The notes: generated from the letters alone by a model not told the origin. A DNA stretch of 64,000 bases from Aquihabitans sp. G128 (GCF_019048865.1 NZ_CP077604.1:496001-560000), one strand, 5' to 3'. Positions 48,870 to 58,708 are shown, counted from the first letter of the stretch. A program made the numbers and translations.

Positions 48870-49226
48870 TCAGCCGGGCATCAGGGCGTCGGTCGACTTC
48901 TTGGTGCAGTCGGCCACGACCTGGGCGTCGTCGGCGCTCAGGTTCGCGGTGGCGAGGGCTTGGGCCTTCTTGGCCAGGTCCTGGCTGTCGGCGGTGAGGG
49001 CCTGCGCCTTGGCGGCGTCGCCCTGGGCGGCCTTGGCCTTCTTCACGAAGGAGTCGACGGCCTTGCAGTAGGCGGTGACGTCGGCGTTGCCGCTGCCCTC
49101 GCCGCCGTCGTTGGTGGAGACGGCTTCGGTCTTGTCCGAGGCCTTGTCGCTGCCGCTGCTGCTGCAGCCGGCGGCGCCGGTCACGAGCAGGCCGGCACAC
49201 ATGAGCAGTCCGAGTACACGTCGCAT
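48870..49226 (-). CDS. Small secreted lipoprotein, unknown
   Basis: 118 residues. A signal peptide (MRRVLGLLMCAGLLVTGAAGC) ends in lipobox TGAAGC (quoted as the last six residues). The mature part begins Ser/Gly/Asp-rich, then forms Ala/Lys-rich helices with Cys in AYCKAVDSF and VADCTKK that could form a disulphide. No family recognised; the helical, heptad-like pattern suggests a short coiled coil. Between it and the next gene, 49227-49437 shows nothing clear. Confidence 0.72.
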   Translation of the reverse strand: MRRVLGLLMCAGLLVTGAAGCSSSGSDKASDKTEAVSTNDGGEGSGNADVTAYCKAVDSFVKKAKAAQGDAAKAQALTADSQDLAKKAQALATANLSADDAQVVADCTKKSTDALMPG

Positions 49227-49437
49227 GGGGAGTCCTCCGCACTTGGTGGCGACCGGGTCTCGGTCGCCGGCGGCACCACGGTGGTGCCGTGAGGTGAAGG
49301 TAAGACGGTCCCGGCGACGTGCCCTGAGCAGCGGGTGCTCAACCTGGGCGGCCCGGATGCTCTCGTTGCTCAGACGGGTGACCGGGTGGGTGGAAGGCCT
49401 GGTCAGAGCAGGTGTGGGGCGGCTCGGTGGTCGGCCG

Positions 49438-50601
49438 TCAGGCCAGGGTGGCGAGGCGCTCGACCGCTTCGGCCAGCACCTCGGGGCGCTTGCAGAACGC
49501 GAACCGCACCAGGTGGCGGCCGTCGGCGGGATCGCCGTAGAAGACGCTGGTGGGCACGGCCACCACCCCGCAGCGCTCGGGCAGCGCGCGGCACAGCTCC
49601 AGGCCGTCGGTGGCGCCCAGCGGGCGGATGTCGGCGGTCACGAAGTAGGTCCCCTGGGGCACGAACACGTCGAACCCGGCGGCGTCCAGGCCGGCCACCA
49701 GCTGGTCCCGCCGGGCCCGCAGGCCGTCGCGCAGGTCGGCGAAGAAGTCGTCTTCCAAGCCGAGGCCGACGGCCACCGCAGGCTGGAACGGCGCGCCGTT
49801 GACGTAGGTGAGGAACTGCTTGGTGGTGCGCACGGCCGCCACCAGCTCGGCCGGACCGCACGCCCAGCCGACCTTCCAGCCGGTGAACGAGAACGTCTTG
49901 CCCGCCGAGGAGATGGTGAGGGTCCGCTCGGCCATGCCCGGGAAGCCGGCGATGGGTCGGTGCTCGCCGTCGTAGACGAGGTGCTCGTAGACCTCGTCGC
50001 TCACCACCAGCAGGTCCCGCTCGACGCACAGCGCGGCGATGGCGCCCAGCTCGTCGACGGTGAACACCCTGCCGGTCGGGTTGTGCGGCGTGTTGAGCAG
50101 GAGCAGGCGCGTGCGCGGCGTGATGGCCGCGGCGAGGGCGTCGAGGTCGGCGGCGAAGTCGGGCGGGCGCAGCACCACGGGGCGCACGGTGGCGCCGGCC
50201 ATGGCCGCCGCCGCGCGGTAGCTGTCGTAGGTGGGGTCGAAGGCGACCACCTCGTCGCCGGGCTCGCACAGGGCCAGCAGCGCCGCGGCGATGGCCTCGG
50301 TGGCCCCGGCGGTCACCAGCACCTCGGTGTCGGGATCGACGGTCAGGCCCCAGAAGCGCTGCTGGTGCTCCGCGATGGCCCGCCGCAGCGGCTCGATCCC
50401 GGGCCCCGGCGGGTACTGGTTCTGCCCGTCGCGGATGGCGGCGACGGCGGCGTCGGCCACCGCGGTCGGCCCGTCGGTGTCGGGGAACCCCTGGCCCAGG
50501 TTGATGGCGCCGGTGCGGGCGGCCAGCGCCGACATCTCGGCGAAGATCGTGGTGCCCAGCCCGTGCAACCGCGAGGCCAGGTACCGGTTCTCGTCGCTCA
50601 T
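49438..50601 (-). CDS. Class I PLP aminotransferase (DapC/kynurenine-aminotransferase-like)
   Basis: 387 residues. INLGQGFPDTDGP at the N-terminus, NQYPPGPGIEPLRRAIA, LNTPHNPTGRVF, VSDEVYEHLVYDG, and SSAGKTFSFTGWKVGW with the PLP lysine, then VRFAFCK with the carboxylate-binding Arg. This subgroup includes N-succinyldiaminopimelate aminotransferase (lysine/peptidoglycan route) of Actinobacteria and kynurenine/glutamine transaminases. ATG 50601 overlaps the stop of kptA (ATGA). The substrate is not certain. Confidence 0.85.
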   Translation of the reverse strand: MSDENRYLASRLHGLGTTIFAEMSALAARTGAINLGQGFPDTDGPTAVADAAVAAIRDGQNQYPPGPGIEPLRRAIAEHQQRFWGLTVDPDTEVLVTAGATEAIAAALLALCEPGDEVVAFDPTYDSYRAAAAMAGATVRPVVLRPPDFAADLDALAAAITPRTRLLLLNTPHNPTGRVFTVDELGAIAALCVERDLLVVSDEVYEHLVYDGEHRPIAGFPGMAERTLTISSAGKTFSFTGWKVGWACGPAELVAAVRTTKQFLTYVNGAPFQPAVAVGLGLEDDFFADLRDGLRARRDQLVAGLDAAGFDVFVPQGTYFVTADIRPLGATDGLELCRALPERCGVVAVPTSVFYGDPADGRHLVRFAFCKRPEVLAEAVERLATLA

Positions 50602-51225
50602 CGGTCGTCGAGCGTAGGGGGCAAGCCGAACAGGGCCCGCGCCCGAGCGACCTCGTCGTGGCCGCGCGCCGAGGTGGCGCGGAGGCCGACGACGGCCTGC
50701 GGGGGCACCGAGCGCACCAGCAGCACCCCGTTCGGCGCCCGGAACACGGGGAGGCCGTTCTCGGCGAGGCGGCTGGGGGAGACCTCCAGCACCAGGTCGA
50801 CCGAGGCCCGCTTGCCGACCTTGGCATCCACGGCTGGGGCGAGGTGGACGTGGGTCCGCGCCGCAGGGTCGAGGCCGGAGGCGGCGATGCTTTCGATGGC
50901 GGCGATCGAGGTGCCGTGCCACAGCGAGGTCGCGGGCTCGATGCGCTCCCAGGTCGCCTCGAAGCGCGTCGGCCGTGACCGGCATGGTGGCGGTCGAGTG
51001 GCCCTGGCAGGCGCGGACGTGGTCGCCGCCCTCGTCGAGCTGGAGACGGCCCTTGTCGCTGGTGGCCACCACCTCGAGCAGCTGCTCGCGGGTGAGGCCG
51101 CTGCACGCCAGGACGTCGGCCACGCTCGACCATCCGGCGGCGTCCATCGGCAGCCCGGCCTCGGTTGCGCCGTGCCGCAGCAACCAGGAGAGCTGGTGGC
51201 TGCGCTTGCGCACCGATCCGCTCAT
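50598..51225 (-). CDS. kptA: RNA 2'-phosphotransferase KptA/Tpt1 (frameshifted)
   Basis: Removes a 2'-phosphate from RNA using NAD. The N-terminal winged-helix part is RKRSHQLSWLLRHGATEAGL and GWSSVADVLA; RACQGHST is the conserved Arg/His block. The second part in another frame has LWHGTSIAAIESIAASGL, RTHVHLA and VDLVLEVS, NGVLLVRSVPP. One extra base near 50961-50968 separates them; removing it gives ADAFEATWERIEP and a 208-residue protein of normal size. KptA is patchy in bacteria and its role there is unclear. It is co-translated with the aminotransferase. Confidence 0.85.
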
Positions 51226-51346
51226 CGTGGGGCCCGCCCTGCTCTGCTGCGCATGCCCGGACCGTAGCGAGGGCGACCGGCCAGCAGGCGGACGGCGCGC
51301 CCTCTACGGTCCCCGGCGGGGAGCCGAGCCGAACAGGGGAGCACGG

Positions 51347-52947
51347 GTGTCCGCACCGCGACGCAGCGTCGACATGGTCATCGTGGGGGCCGGCTTCGCC
51401 GGGCTCTACCAGCTCCACCGGGCCCGGGGCCTCGGCCTCGACGTGCAGGTGGTGGAGGCCGGCTCCGACGTGGGCGGCACCTGGTACTGGAACCGGTACC
51501 CGGGCGCCCGCTGCGACGTGGAGAGCGTCGAGTACTCGTACTCGTTCGACGAGGACCTCCAACAGGAGTGGGAGTGGACCGAGCGCTACGCCGGCCAGCC
51601 CGAGATCCTCCGCTACCTCGGCCACGTCGCCGACCGGTTCGCCCTGCGCGACGGCATCCGCTTCGACACCCGGGTGCTGGCCGCCACGTTCGACGAGGAC
51701 CGAGCTCGCTGGCTGGTCGACACCGATGCGGGCGACGGCTACGACTGCGCGTTCCTGGTCATGGCCACCGGCTGCCTGTCGTCGGCCATGACGCCGGCCA
51801 TCGAGGGCGCCGAGTCCTTCACCGGCGCCACGTTCCACACCGGCCGGTGGCCCCACGAGGGCGTCGACCTCACCGGCAAGCGGGTGGGGGTGATCGGCAC
51901 CGGCAGCTCGGGCATCCAGTCCATCCCGATCATCGCCGAGCAGGCGGCCGAGCTCACCGTGTTCCAGCGCACCGCGGCCTACACCGTGCCGGCCCGCAAC
52001 GGCCCGATCGATCCGGCCGAGGTGGCCCAGGTCAAGGCGAGCTACGCCGAGCTCCGCGAGGCCAACCGCCAGATGCCGGTGGCGTTCGGCTCCCGCATCC
52101 CGCGCCGCGACGTCGGCGCCCTCCAGGTGGACGAGGACGACCGCCTGGCCGAGTACGAGGCCCGCTGGGAGCGGGGTGGCTTCACGTTCCTGGGCTCGTT
52201 CAACGACCTGCTGCTCGACCGCGACGCCAACGCCACCGCGGCGGCGTTCGTGCGGGACAAGATCCGGGCGACCGTGGCCGACCCCGAGGTGGCCGAGCGG
52301 CTGGTGCCCGAGCAGGTCATCGGCTGCAAGCGGCTCTGCATCGACAGCGGCTACTACGACACGTTCAACCGGCCCAACGTGTCGCTCGTCGACCTCACCG
52401 AGACGCCCATCGAGGCGATCACGCCCGCCGGGATCCGCACCACCGCCGGGGAGGTGGAGCTGGACGCCATCGTCTTCGCCACCGGCTTCGACGCCATGAC
52501 CGGCTCGCTGCTGCGCATCGACATCACCGGCCGCGGCGGCCTGACCCTGCGGCGACGTGGGAGGCCGGGCCGCGGACGCTGCTGGGCCTCGGCATCGTGG
52601 GCTTCCCCAACCTGTTCACCGTGACCGGACCGGGCAGCCCGTCGGTGCTCACCAACATGGTCGTGAGCATCGAGCACCACGTCGACTGGATCACGGCCTG
52701 CGTCGAGCACCTGCGCGCCGCCGGGCTGCGCACCATCGAGGCCCAGCCCGCAGCGGTGGACGAGTGGGTCGAGTACGTGAACGTGGTGGCGTCGTTCACC
52801 CTGTTCCCGTCGTGCAACTCCTGGTACCTGGGCGCCAACGTGCCCGGCAAGACCCGGGTGTTCATGCCGCTGCCCGGGTTCCCCGAGTACCGCGCCCACG
52901 CCGACCAGGTCGCCGCCGACGGGTACCCGGGGTTCACCCTGGCCTGA
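51347..52947 (+). CDS. Baeyer-Villiger monooxygenase (cyclohexanone-monooxygenase-like), frameshifted
   Basis: FAD/NADPH enzyme that inserts oxygen next to a ketone. FAD site DMVIVGAGFAGLYQLHRA; GGTWYWNRYPGARCD; the Baeyer-Villiger fingerprint FTGATFHTGRWPHE; NADPH site VGVIGTGSSGIQSIP; late motifs VFATGFDAMTG and TGPGSPSVLTNMVVSIEHH. The C-terminal 130 residues are in another frame: one base is missing near 52552-52554 between LTLR and TWEAGPRTLLGLG. Corrected length 533 aa. GTG 51347 has AGGGGA 10 nt upstream. The substrate is unknown. Confidence 0.88.
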
Positions 52948-52959
52948 GCGTCAGGCCGT

Positions 52960-54815
52960 TCACAAGCCCTTGTTCGACCAGGTGTTGGTGGGCTTGGCCG
53001 TGCGCTCCACGCCCACGGGTGTGGCGCTGTAGATGCGGATGTAGCCGTCGGCGCTCATCACCAGGCGCTCGACGCCGTCGGCGACCACCTTGCCGCCCCG
53101 CCACACCACCGTGCCCCCCCGGCGTGACGACCTCGAGGGTGCCGTTGGTGCGGACGTAGAGCTTCGAGCCCGGCACGTTCGTGCGGGTGGACCAGCGGGC
53201 CGTGCCGTTCGGGTTCGACACCACGAAGTTGCCGTCGCGCTGCATCGACGCCTTGTAGCCGCCCTCGGAGCTGGTGATCGACACGCCGGCCGAGAGCGAC
53301 TGGCCCTCGACGAGCTGGTTGTAGGGCGGGTGGAGGGTGCCCTGCAGGCCCGACAGCTGCGGGTCGTGGCCGAACTCGGGCCAGCCCCTGCTGCCGAGCG
53401 AACCGGTCCGGGTGGTCCACGAGCGCACGATGCCGCCGGAGACGCCGTTGCCGTTGTTGCCCGAGTAGCCGGCGATCGTGACCCGCACGCCGCCCCCGGG
53501 CTCGGCGGTCACCACCGGCGAGTTCTGGATGGCACCGCCGATGTCGAGCGCCGAGAGCACGCCCATGGTCTCGCCGTTGAGGACGAGCAGCTTGTTGCCC
53601 GGGACGAAGATGTCCTGGGTGCCGTCGCCGTTCACGTCGGCGGTGACCGCCGAGATCGACGACGGGTAGCCGAGGTTGCCGCCGTAGCTGCGCAGCTTGG
53701 TGCCGCTGTCGACGAGCGTGCGGCCGGTGGCGGCGTCGAGCACGTAGACCCGCGGGTACGTGAAGGTGGCGCTCTCGATGACCGGCACGATCTGCACCAC
53801 CTGCGGGGTGCCCGTGCCGAGCACGTCGGCGACGGTGGGCGACGCCACGGCCTGGCCGGCGAACGGGGCCGAGGCCCAGCGGCGCAGGCAGCCGGTGTCG
53901 TAGGCCACGATCTGGTTGCCGCCGACGCCGGTCTGCACCGGCCCGGTGGAGCCGAAGAAGATCAAGGCCCGACCGCCCACCTCGGTGATGGCGGGGGAGG
54001 AGTTGTTGTAGCCCGAGGCCCGGTAGGTGTCGCCGTTGACGGGCTGGCTGGCGGTGCAGAACTGCTTGCCGTCGAAGGTGAACAGGCGGAGGTGGCCGCC
54101 GTTCTTGCCGTTGGGGTCGTCGCCCCGGTTCTTGTCGTTGCTGAAGACGACCTGGGGCCCGGCGCTGCCGAGGAAGTTGGCCAGCGCGGGCGTGGCCATG
54201 GTCGACTCGGCGTTGCGGAACTTCCAGGTCTGGCGGCCCGTGGCCCCGTCGACGCCGTAGACCCAGTGGCCCGACGAGGCGCCGAACGCCTTCCATGCGC
54301 CGGCCACCTTCGCCAGCGACAGGCCGGCGAGCAGGAAGCCGCCGGAGGAGGGGTACGCCGTGGCCGGGTTGCTGTTCCAGACCAGCCCGCCCGAGGCGTT
54401 GTACTTCTTGAACTGGGGGTAGTTGTCCTTGCCGTCGGTGGCCACCGGGACGTACACGTTGGTGCCGTCGGAGGAGAGCGGGGCCTTCACCTCGAAGCCG
54501 GTGTTCACGTTCGACCAGCCCGGCACGGCGCCCCCCCGAGCCCAGGTAGAACGCCCGCAGGTTGCCCTTGAGGTCGCCGGCCACCACGAACGGGTTGCCG
54601 CCGTTGGCCACCACCACGGGCGAGGACTGGGCGATGTTGGCCTTGTCGACCACCGGGTGCTTCCAGTCGAGGGTGAAGGTCACCGTCGCCGCCGAGGTGG
54701 TGGCCGGCGGGGCGGCCTGGTCGGCCGAGCCGGAGGCCGAGCCACCCACGGCCAGGGAGCCGGCGATCAGGCCGGCCAGCGCCACGCCGGTGAGGGCACG
54801 GGTGGATCGCAACAT
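52960..54815 (-). CDS. Secreted repeat protein with C-terminal bulb-type lectin domain, two frameshifts
   Basis: 617 residues after correction. A signal peptide (LTGVALAGLIAGSLAVGGSASG) is followed by about 430 residues of FG-GAP/PQQ-like beta repeats (VYGVDGATGRQTWKF, TADVNGDGTQDIFVPG, TVADVLGTGTPQVV), then a bulb-type mannose-binding-lectin-like domain (LSAGVSITSSEGGYKASMQ, MQRDGNFVV, VRTNGTLEV). Two C7 runs, 54531-54537 and 53114-53120, each break the frame; C6 in each joins LGSGGAVPGWSNV and VTPGGTVVWRGG and moves the stop to 52960-52962 (NTWSNKGL end). Probably an extracellular or cell-surface carbohydrate-binding protein. Confidence 0.8.
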
Positions 54816-54964
54816 GGTGGGTCCTCTCCCCGGGCCCGCAGCGCCACGGGCCCAACGTCGACAAGGTACTCGTCGGTCGCGGACCTGCCCACGCTGAGCG
54901 GTCAGATGCCTACGTTCGGCCGATCACCCGTCGGTGCCCCCTGTCCGCCGGCGGTGAGCGGCCG

Positions 54965-54970
54965 TAGCCT
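54965..54970 (+). promoter_or_regulatory. -10 box of a leaderless promoter
   Basis: TAGCCT lies 7 nt before ATG 54978, selecting that start for the DUF2277 gene. Confidence 0.5.
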
Positions 54971-54977
54971 CGGAGCC

Positions 54978-55247
54978 ATGTGCCGCAACATCACGACCCT
55001 CCGGGGGCTCGAGCCCCGCGCCACCGACACCGAGATCGAGGCGGCCGCCCGCCAGTACGTGCGCAAGATCAGCGGCGTGCAGTCGACCTCGGCGGCCACC
55101 GAGGAGGCCTTCGAGCGGGCGGTGCACCAGATCGCCCACATCACCGCCGACCTGCTGGCCGAGCTGCCGCCCCGCAAGACCCCGCCGCCCAGCCTGCCGC
55201 CGCTGCGCCGCAAGGCGGCCGCCGCCGTCGCCGCCATCGACGGCTGA
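54978..55247 (+). CDS. DUF2277 family protein
   Basis: 89 residues beginning MCRNITTLRGLEPRATDTEI, the characteristic DUF2277 N-terminus, followed by AARQYVRKISG and AFERAVHQIAHITADLLAEL. A Pro/Lys/Ala-rich C-terminus extends the usual length slightly. The family is small, soluble and without known function. It lies 57 nt before engB. Confidence 0.85.
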   Translation: MCRNITTLRGLEPRATDTEIEAAARQYVRKISGVQSTSAATEEAFERAVHQIAHITADLLAELPPRKTPPPSLPPLRRKAAAAVAAIDG

Positions 55248-55304
55248 TCCCGGGGCGCCGGGACGGGTGCGGCCGAGCGCCGCCCCGCGTGGGAACCTTC
55301 CCCG

Positions 55305-56006
55305 GTGAGCGCTCCGCTGCGGTTCAAGTTCGTCACCTCGGGCGACGACGTCTGGCGCCTGCCGCCCACCCGCGCCGAGGTGGCGTTCCTGGGCCGGTCC
55401 AACGTCGGCAAGTCGTCCCTGCTCAACGCCCTGGCCAACCACAAGCGCCTGGCCCACACGTCCAAGACGCCCGGGCGCACCCAGCTGCTCAACCTGTTCG
55501 AGCTCGGCAACGGCACCACGGCGGTCGACCTGCCGGGCTACGGCTTCGCCGCCGTGCCGGGCAAGACCCGCAGCGGCTGGCAGCAGATGATCGAGGGCTA
55601 TCTCCTCGAGCGGGAGCACCTCGAGATGGTGCTGGTGCTCGTCGACGGCGAGATCGGCCCCACCAAGCTCGACGTGCAGATGCTCGGCTGGCTCCAAGCC
55701 CACGGCCTGCCCCACACCGTCGTGGCCAGCAAGTACGACAAGGTGAAGCCGTCGAAGCGCGGCGTGCGCCAGCACGAGGTGTCCGACGGCTGCAACGTGG
55801 CGCCGGAGTCCATCGTCTGGGTCAGCGCCGCCAAGGGCACCGGGATCGAGAAGCTCCGCGGACTCATCGTCGGCTGGCTGGCCGAGGGCGCCGCCGCCAA
55901 CGCCGAGCCCGCCCCGCCCACCAAGGCCGAGCTCAAGGCGGCCAAGGCCGCCGCCGCAGCGGCCCCGCCGGCCGACCCCGCCGACGACGAAGACGAGTGG
56001 AACTGA
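55305..56006 (+). CDS. engB: Ribosome-biogenesis GTPase EngB (YihA/YsxC)
   Basis: 233 residues. G1 VAFLGRSNVGKSSLLNAL; G2 TSKTPGRTQLLN; G3 VDLPGYGFA; G4 ASKYDKVK, Ser replacing the usual Thr; G5 WVSAAKGTGI. It acts in 50S subunit assembly. An Ala/Lys/Glu-rich tail of about 35 residues follows the GTPase domain. GTG 55305; no convincing -10 directly upstream, so it may be transcribed with DUF2277. It converges on the DEAD-box helicase gene. Confidence 0.93.
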   Translation: MSAPLRFKFVTSGDDVWRLPPTRAEVAFLGRSNVGKSSLLNALANHKRLAHTSKTPGRTQLLNLFELGNGTTAVDLPGYGFAAVPGKTRSGWQQMIEGYLLEREHLEMVLVLVDGEIGPTKLDVQMLGWLQAHGLPHTVVASKYDKVKPSKRGVRQHEVSDGCNVAPESIVWVSAAKGTGIEKLRGLIVGWLAEGAAANAEPAPPTKAELKAAKAAAAAAPPADPADDEDEWN

Positions 56007-56024
56007 CCCTCGTCCACTGAACTT

Positions 56025-56143
56025 GTCGCAGTTGGCCGACGCATCGGTCGACAAGTGCGACGGGTTCGGGATCGGGGCGACCACCCCGTCGGAACCGGTC
56101 GCAGTTGGACGACGCCGAGGTCGACAACTGCGACGGGTTCGGG
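56025..56143. repeat. Two REP-like palindromic units between convergent genes
   Basis: Two similar 46-nt units, 56025-56070 and 56098-56143. Each consists of GTCGCAGTTG, 17 nt, then CAAGTGCGAC or CAACTGCGAC, then GGGTTCGGG. In the second copy the arms are perfectly complementary (10 bp); in the first one pair is mismatched. They are 73 bp apart in the short gap between engB and the helicase gene. They look like repetitive extragenic palindromes, or like a double bidirectional terminator. Confidence 0.75.
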
Positions 56144-56164
56144 GGTGGGGGTCGACCGGGGTGG

Positions 56165-57892
56165 TCAGGACTCGTAGCGCTCGCGGCGGAAGGTGACCTT
56201 CTTGCCCTTGAGGGTGGTGCGCTTCATGGCCTCGATGACCTGGTCGGCGCCGCCCTCGGGGACCTCGACGAGGGAGAACCGGTCGGCGATCTCGATGGAG
56301 CCGATGTCGCGGCCGCTGAGGTCGGTCTCGCCGGCGATGGCGCCCACCAGGTCACCGGGCCGGATGCCGGCGCTGCGACCGGCGGCCACGTAGAGCCGGG
56401 TCATGCCCTCGCTCGTGCCCCGGGCGGGGCGGCCGGCCTTGTCGCCCTTGGCGCCGGGCTTGTCCTTGTCCCACGGCTTGCCCTTGGCGCCCTTGCCCTT
56501 GCCGTCCTTGTCCCAGGCCTTGCCCTCGGGACGGGGCTGGATGTCGGGGATCTCCTCCTCGTCGGCGGCGGCACCGCTCGACTCGTGGGCCAGCTTCACC
56601 GCGGCGAGGGCGACCTCCATGACGTCGTACTCGTCGGCCAGGGTCTCGACCACGGTCCGGTACGGGTCGAGGCCGCCCTCGAGGATCATCTCCTCGAGCG
56701 TGGCCCGGGTGAGCTCCATGCGCCGGGTGCGCAGGTCGGCCACCGTCGGCACCTTCTCGATGGCGATCTTCTGCTTGGTGATGCGCTCGATGTTCTTGAG
56801 CATCCGGTGCTGGCGGGGCTCGGCCAGGGTGATGGCCACGCCCTCTCGCCCGGCCCGGCCCACCCGGCCGATGCGGTGCACGTAGGACTCCGGCGCCGAG
56901 GGCACGTCGAAGTTGACGACGTGGGTCAGCTGGTCGATGTCGAGGCCGCGGGCGGCGACGTCGGTGGCCACCAGCAGGTCGGCGGTGGCGGCACGCAGGC
57001 GGTTCATGACCCGGTCGCGCTGCTCCTGGTCCATGCCGCCGTGCAGGGCCTCGGCCCGGTAGCCCCGGCCGTTCATGGTCTCGGTGAGCTCGTCGACCTC
57101 CAGCCGGGTGCGGCAGAAGACGATGGCGGCGGTGGGCGACTCGACGTCGAGGATGCGGCCCAGCGCAGCGGCCTTGTGCGAGCGGGGCACGAGGTAGGCG
57201 GTCTGGCGGACCTTCGGGGCGTCGCCGGAGGCCACGGTGGGGCGGGCGATCTCGATGCGGACCGGGTCGGTGAGGTGCCGCTTGGCGATGGCGTTGATGC
57301 GTCCGGGCATGGTGGCCGAGAACAGCACGGTCTGCCGGGTGGGCGGGGTCTCGGTGAGGATGGCCTCGATGTCCTCGGCGAAGCCCATGTCGAGCATCTC
57401 GTCGGCCTCGTCGAGGACCACGACCTCGACCTCGTCGAGTGGCAGGGTGCCCCGGTTGATGTGGTCGATGGCCCGGCCGGGGGTGGCCACCACGACGTCG
57501 ATGCCGCGGCGCAGGGCCTGCAGCTGGCGGCTGATGGGCTGGCCGCCGAAGATCGGCAGCACCCGGGCGCCGAGCGGGCGGCCGTAGCGGTGGATGGCCT
57601 CGGAGACCTGCATGGCCAGCTCGCGGGTGGGCACCAGGACCAGCGCCATGGGGGCGCCGCTGGCGCGGTCCTTCTCCATGCGCTCGAGGATGGGGAGGGC
57701 GAAGGCGGCGGTCTTGCCGGTGCCGGTGGCGGCCTGGCCGAGCAGGTCCCGGCCCTGGATGAAGGGCGGGATGGCCTCGGCCTGGATGGGCGTCGGCTCC
57801 TCGTAGCCCAGGGTGGCGAGGGCGTCGACCAGCTCGGATCGGAGGCCGAGGTCGACGAAGGCCGGGACGTCGGCGGGTTGGTCGGCACTCAT
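56165..57892 (-). CDS. deaD: DEAD-box RNA helicase with DbpA-type RNA-binding domain
   Basis: 575 residues. Q motif FVDLGLRSELVDALATLGY, I AATGTGKT, Ia PTRELAMQ, II VLDEADEMLDMGF, III SATMPG, IV VFCRTR, V ATDVAARGLD, VI HRIGRVGRAGREG. A Lys/Gly/Asp-rich linker with repeated GKPWDKD/GKAWDKD follows (about 430-470). The C-terminal DbpA RNA-binding domain is TRLYVAAGRSAGIRPGDLVGAI and continues to RRERYES. Such CsdA/DeaD helicases remodel RNA in cold adaptation and ribosome assembly. Next to engB, a ribosome-assembly role fits. Confidence 0.93.
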   Translation of the reverse strand: MSADQPADVPAFVDLGLRSELVDALATLGYEEPTPIQAEAIPPFIQGRDLLGQAATGTGKTAAFALPILERMEKDRASGAPMALVLVPTRELAMQVSEAIHRYGRPLGARVLPIFGGQPISRQLQALRRGIDVVVATPGRAIDHINRGTLPLDEVEVVVLDEADEMLDMGFAEDIEAILTETPPTRQTVLFSATMPGRINAIAKRHLTDPVRIEIARPTVASGDAPKVRQTAYLVPRSHKAAALGRILDVESPTAAIVFCRTRLEVDELTETMNGRGYRAEALHGGMDQEQRDRVMNRLRAATADLLVATDVAARGLDIDQLTHVVNFDVPSAPESYVHRIGRVGRAGREGVAITLAEPRQHRMLKNIERITKQKIAIEKVPTVADLRTRRMELTRATLEEMILEGGLDPYRTVVETLADEYDVMEVALAAVKLAHESSGAAADEEEIPDIQPRPEGKAWDKDGKGKGAKGKPWDKDKPGAKGDKAGRPARGTSEGMTRLYVAAGRSAGIRPGDLVGAIAGETDLSGRDIGSIEIADRFSLVEVPEGGADQVIEAMKRTTLKGKKVTFRRERYES

Positions 57893-57990
57893 GAGCTGGC
57901 TCCTTACGGTCCAGGCGGTGGTGCCCGGTCGAACAGTCTCCCGCGCCGGGTGGACGGCGGCCGAATCCCGGCCCCGGTCGGGTGACGCCG

Positions 57991-57996
57991 TACGCT
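57991..57996 (+). promoter_or_regulatory. -10 box of a leaderless promoter
   Basis: TACGCT lies 6 nt before GTG 58003, selecting that start over an upstream in-frame GTG at 57982 that overlaps the box. Confidence 0.5.
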
Positions 57997-58002
57997 CGTG
58001 CG

Positions 58003-58668
58003 GTGGTCGACGACGTGGAGCCCGGGGTCGAGGAGATCCGCGACGGCGACACCACGTGGCGCTTCGACCGGGCGTTCCTCACGTCGAACTGGACGTGCAT
58101 CTGGGGGAAGGGGTGCCTCGGCATCCTCGCCGAGCCGGCGCCCGAGCTGAACCAGGGCTGCTGCTCGGTGGGCGCCGAGATCGACGGCGAGGACGAGTCG
58201 CGCCGGGTGGCCGGCCTGGCCGCCACGTTGGAGCCCGAGCACTTCCAGTTCCACGCCGAGGCCGAGGCCCTCGGGGTGTTCGACGAGGCGGGGACCAACA
58301 CCCGGGTGGTCGACGGGGCCTGCGTGTTCCTCAACCGCCCGGGCTTCGCCGGGGGCGAGGGCTGCGCCCTGCACCTCGCTGCGGTGGCCGACGGCGAGTC
58401 GCCCATCGACTGGAAGCCCTCGGTCTGCTGGCAGCTCCCGGTGCGCGTCGACTGGGCACCGCCGGTCGACGGGGTGGAGGTGGCCCACGTCCGCGCCTGG
58501 AGCCGGGCCGACTGGGGCGACGACGGCGATCCCATGGCCTGGTGCTGCACCGAAGGGGATCGGGCCTACGTGGGCGATCGGCCGGTGGTGGAGTCCCTCG
58601 CCGACGAGCTGGAGGGCATCGTCGGCACCGCGGTCTACGTCGAGCTGCGCCGCCGCCTCACCGAGTGA
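58003..58668 (+). CDS. Cys-rich protein, probably metal-binding
   Basis: 221 residues. Cysteines are grouped: CIWGKGCLGI, GCCSVGAEI, CVFLNRPGF, GGEGCALHLAAV, DWKPSVCWQLP and MAWCCTEG. The layout, with GCC, then GCALH, then CWQLP, recalls YkgJ/DUF3109-type proteins thought to bind zinc or an iron-sulphur cluster. No enzyme domain is seen. It starts at GTG 58003 in a leaderless context and converges on the pirin gene. Confidence 0.65.
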   Translation: MVDDVEPGVEEIRDGDTTWRFDRAFLTSNWTCIWGKGCLGILAEPAPELNQGCCSVGAEIDGEDESRRVAGLAATLEPEHFQFHAEAEALGVFDEAGTNTRVVDGACVFLNRPGFAGGEGCALHLAAVADGESPIDWKPSVCWQLPVRVDWAPPVDGVEVAHVRAWSRADWGDDGDPMAWCCTEGDRAYVGDRPVVESLADELEGIVGTAVYVELRRRLTE

Positions 58669-58672
58669 GGCG

Positions 58673-58708
58673 GCGCCGACGGCTCAGCCCGCGCCGACGG
58701 CTCAGCCG
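58673..58708. repeat. 18-bp tandem duplication at the pirin stop codon
   Basis: Two copies of GCGCCGACGGCTCAGCC(C/G), 58673-58690 and 58691-58708, differ at one position. The second contains the pirin stop (58702-58704, minus strand); the first carries another stop in the same frame six codons on. It looks like a recent slippage duplication. Confidence 0.6.
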
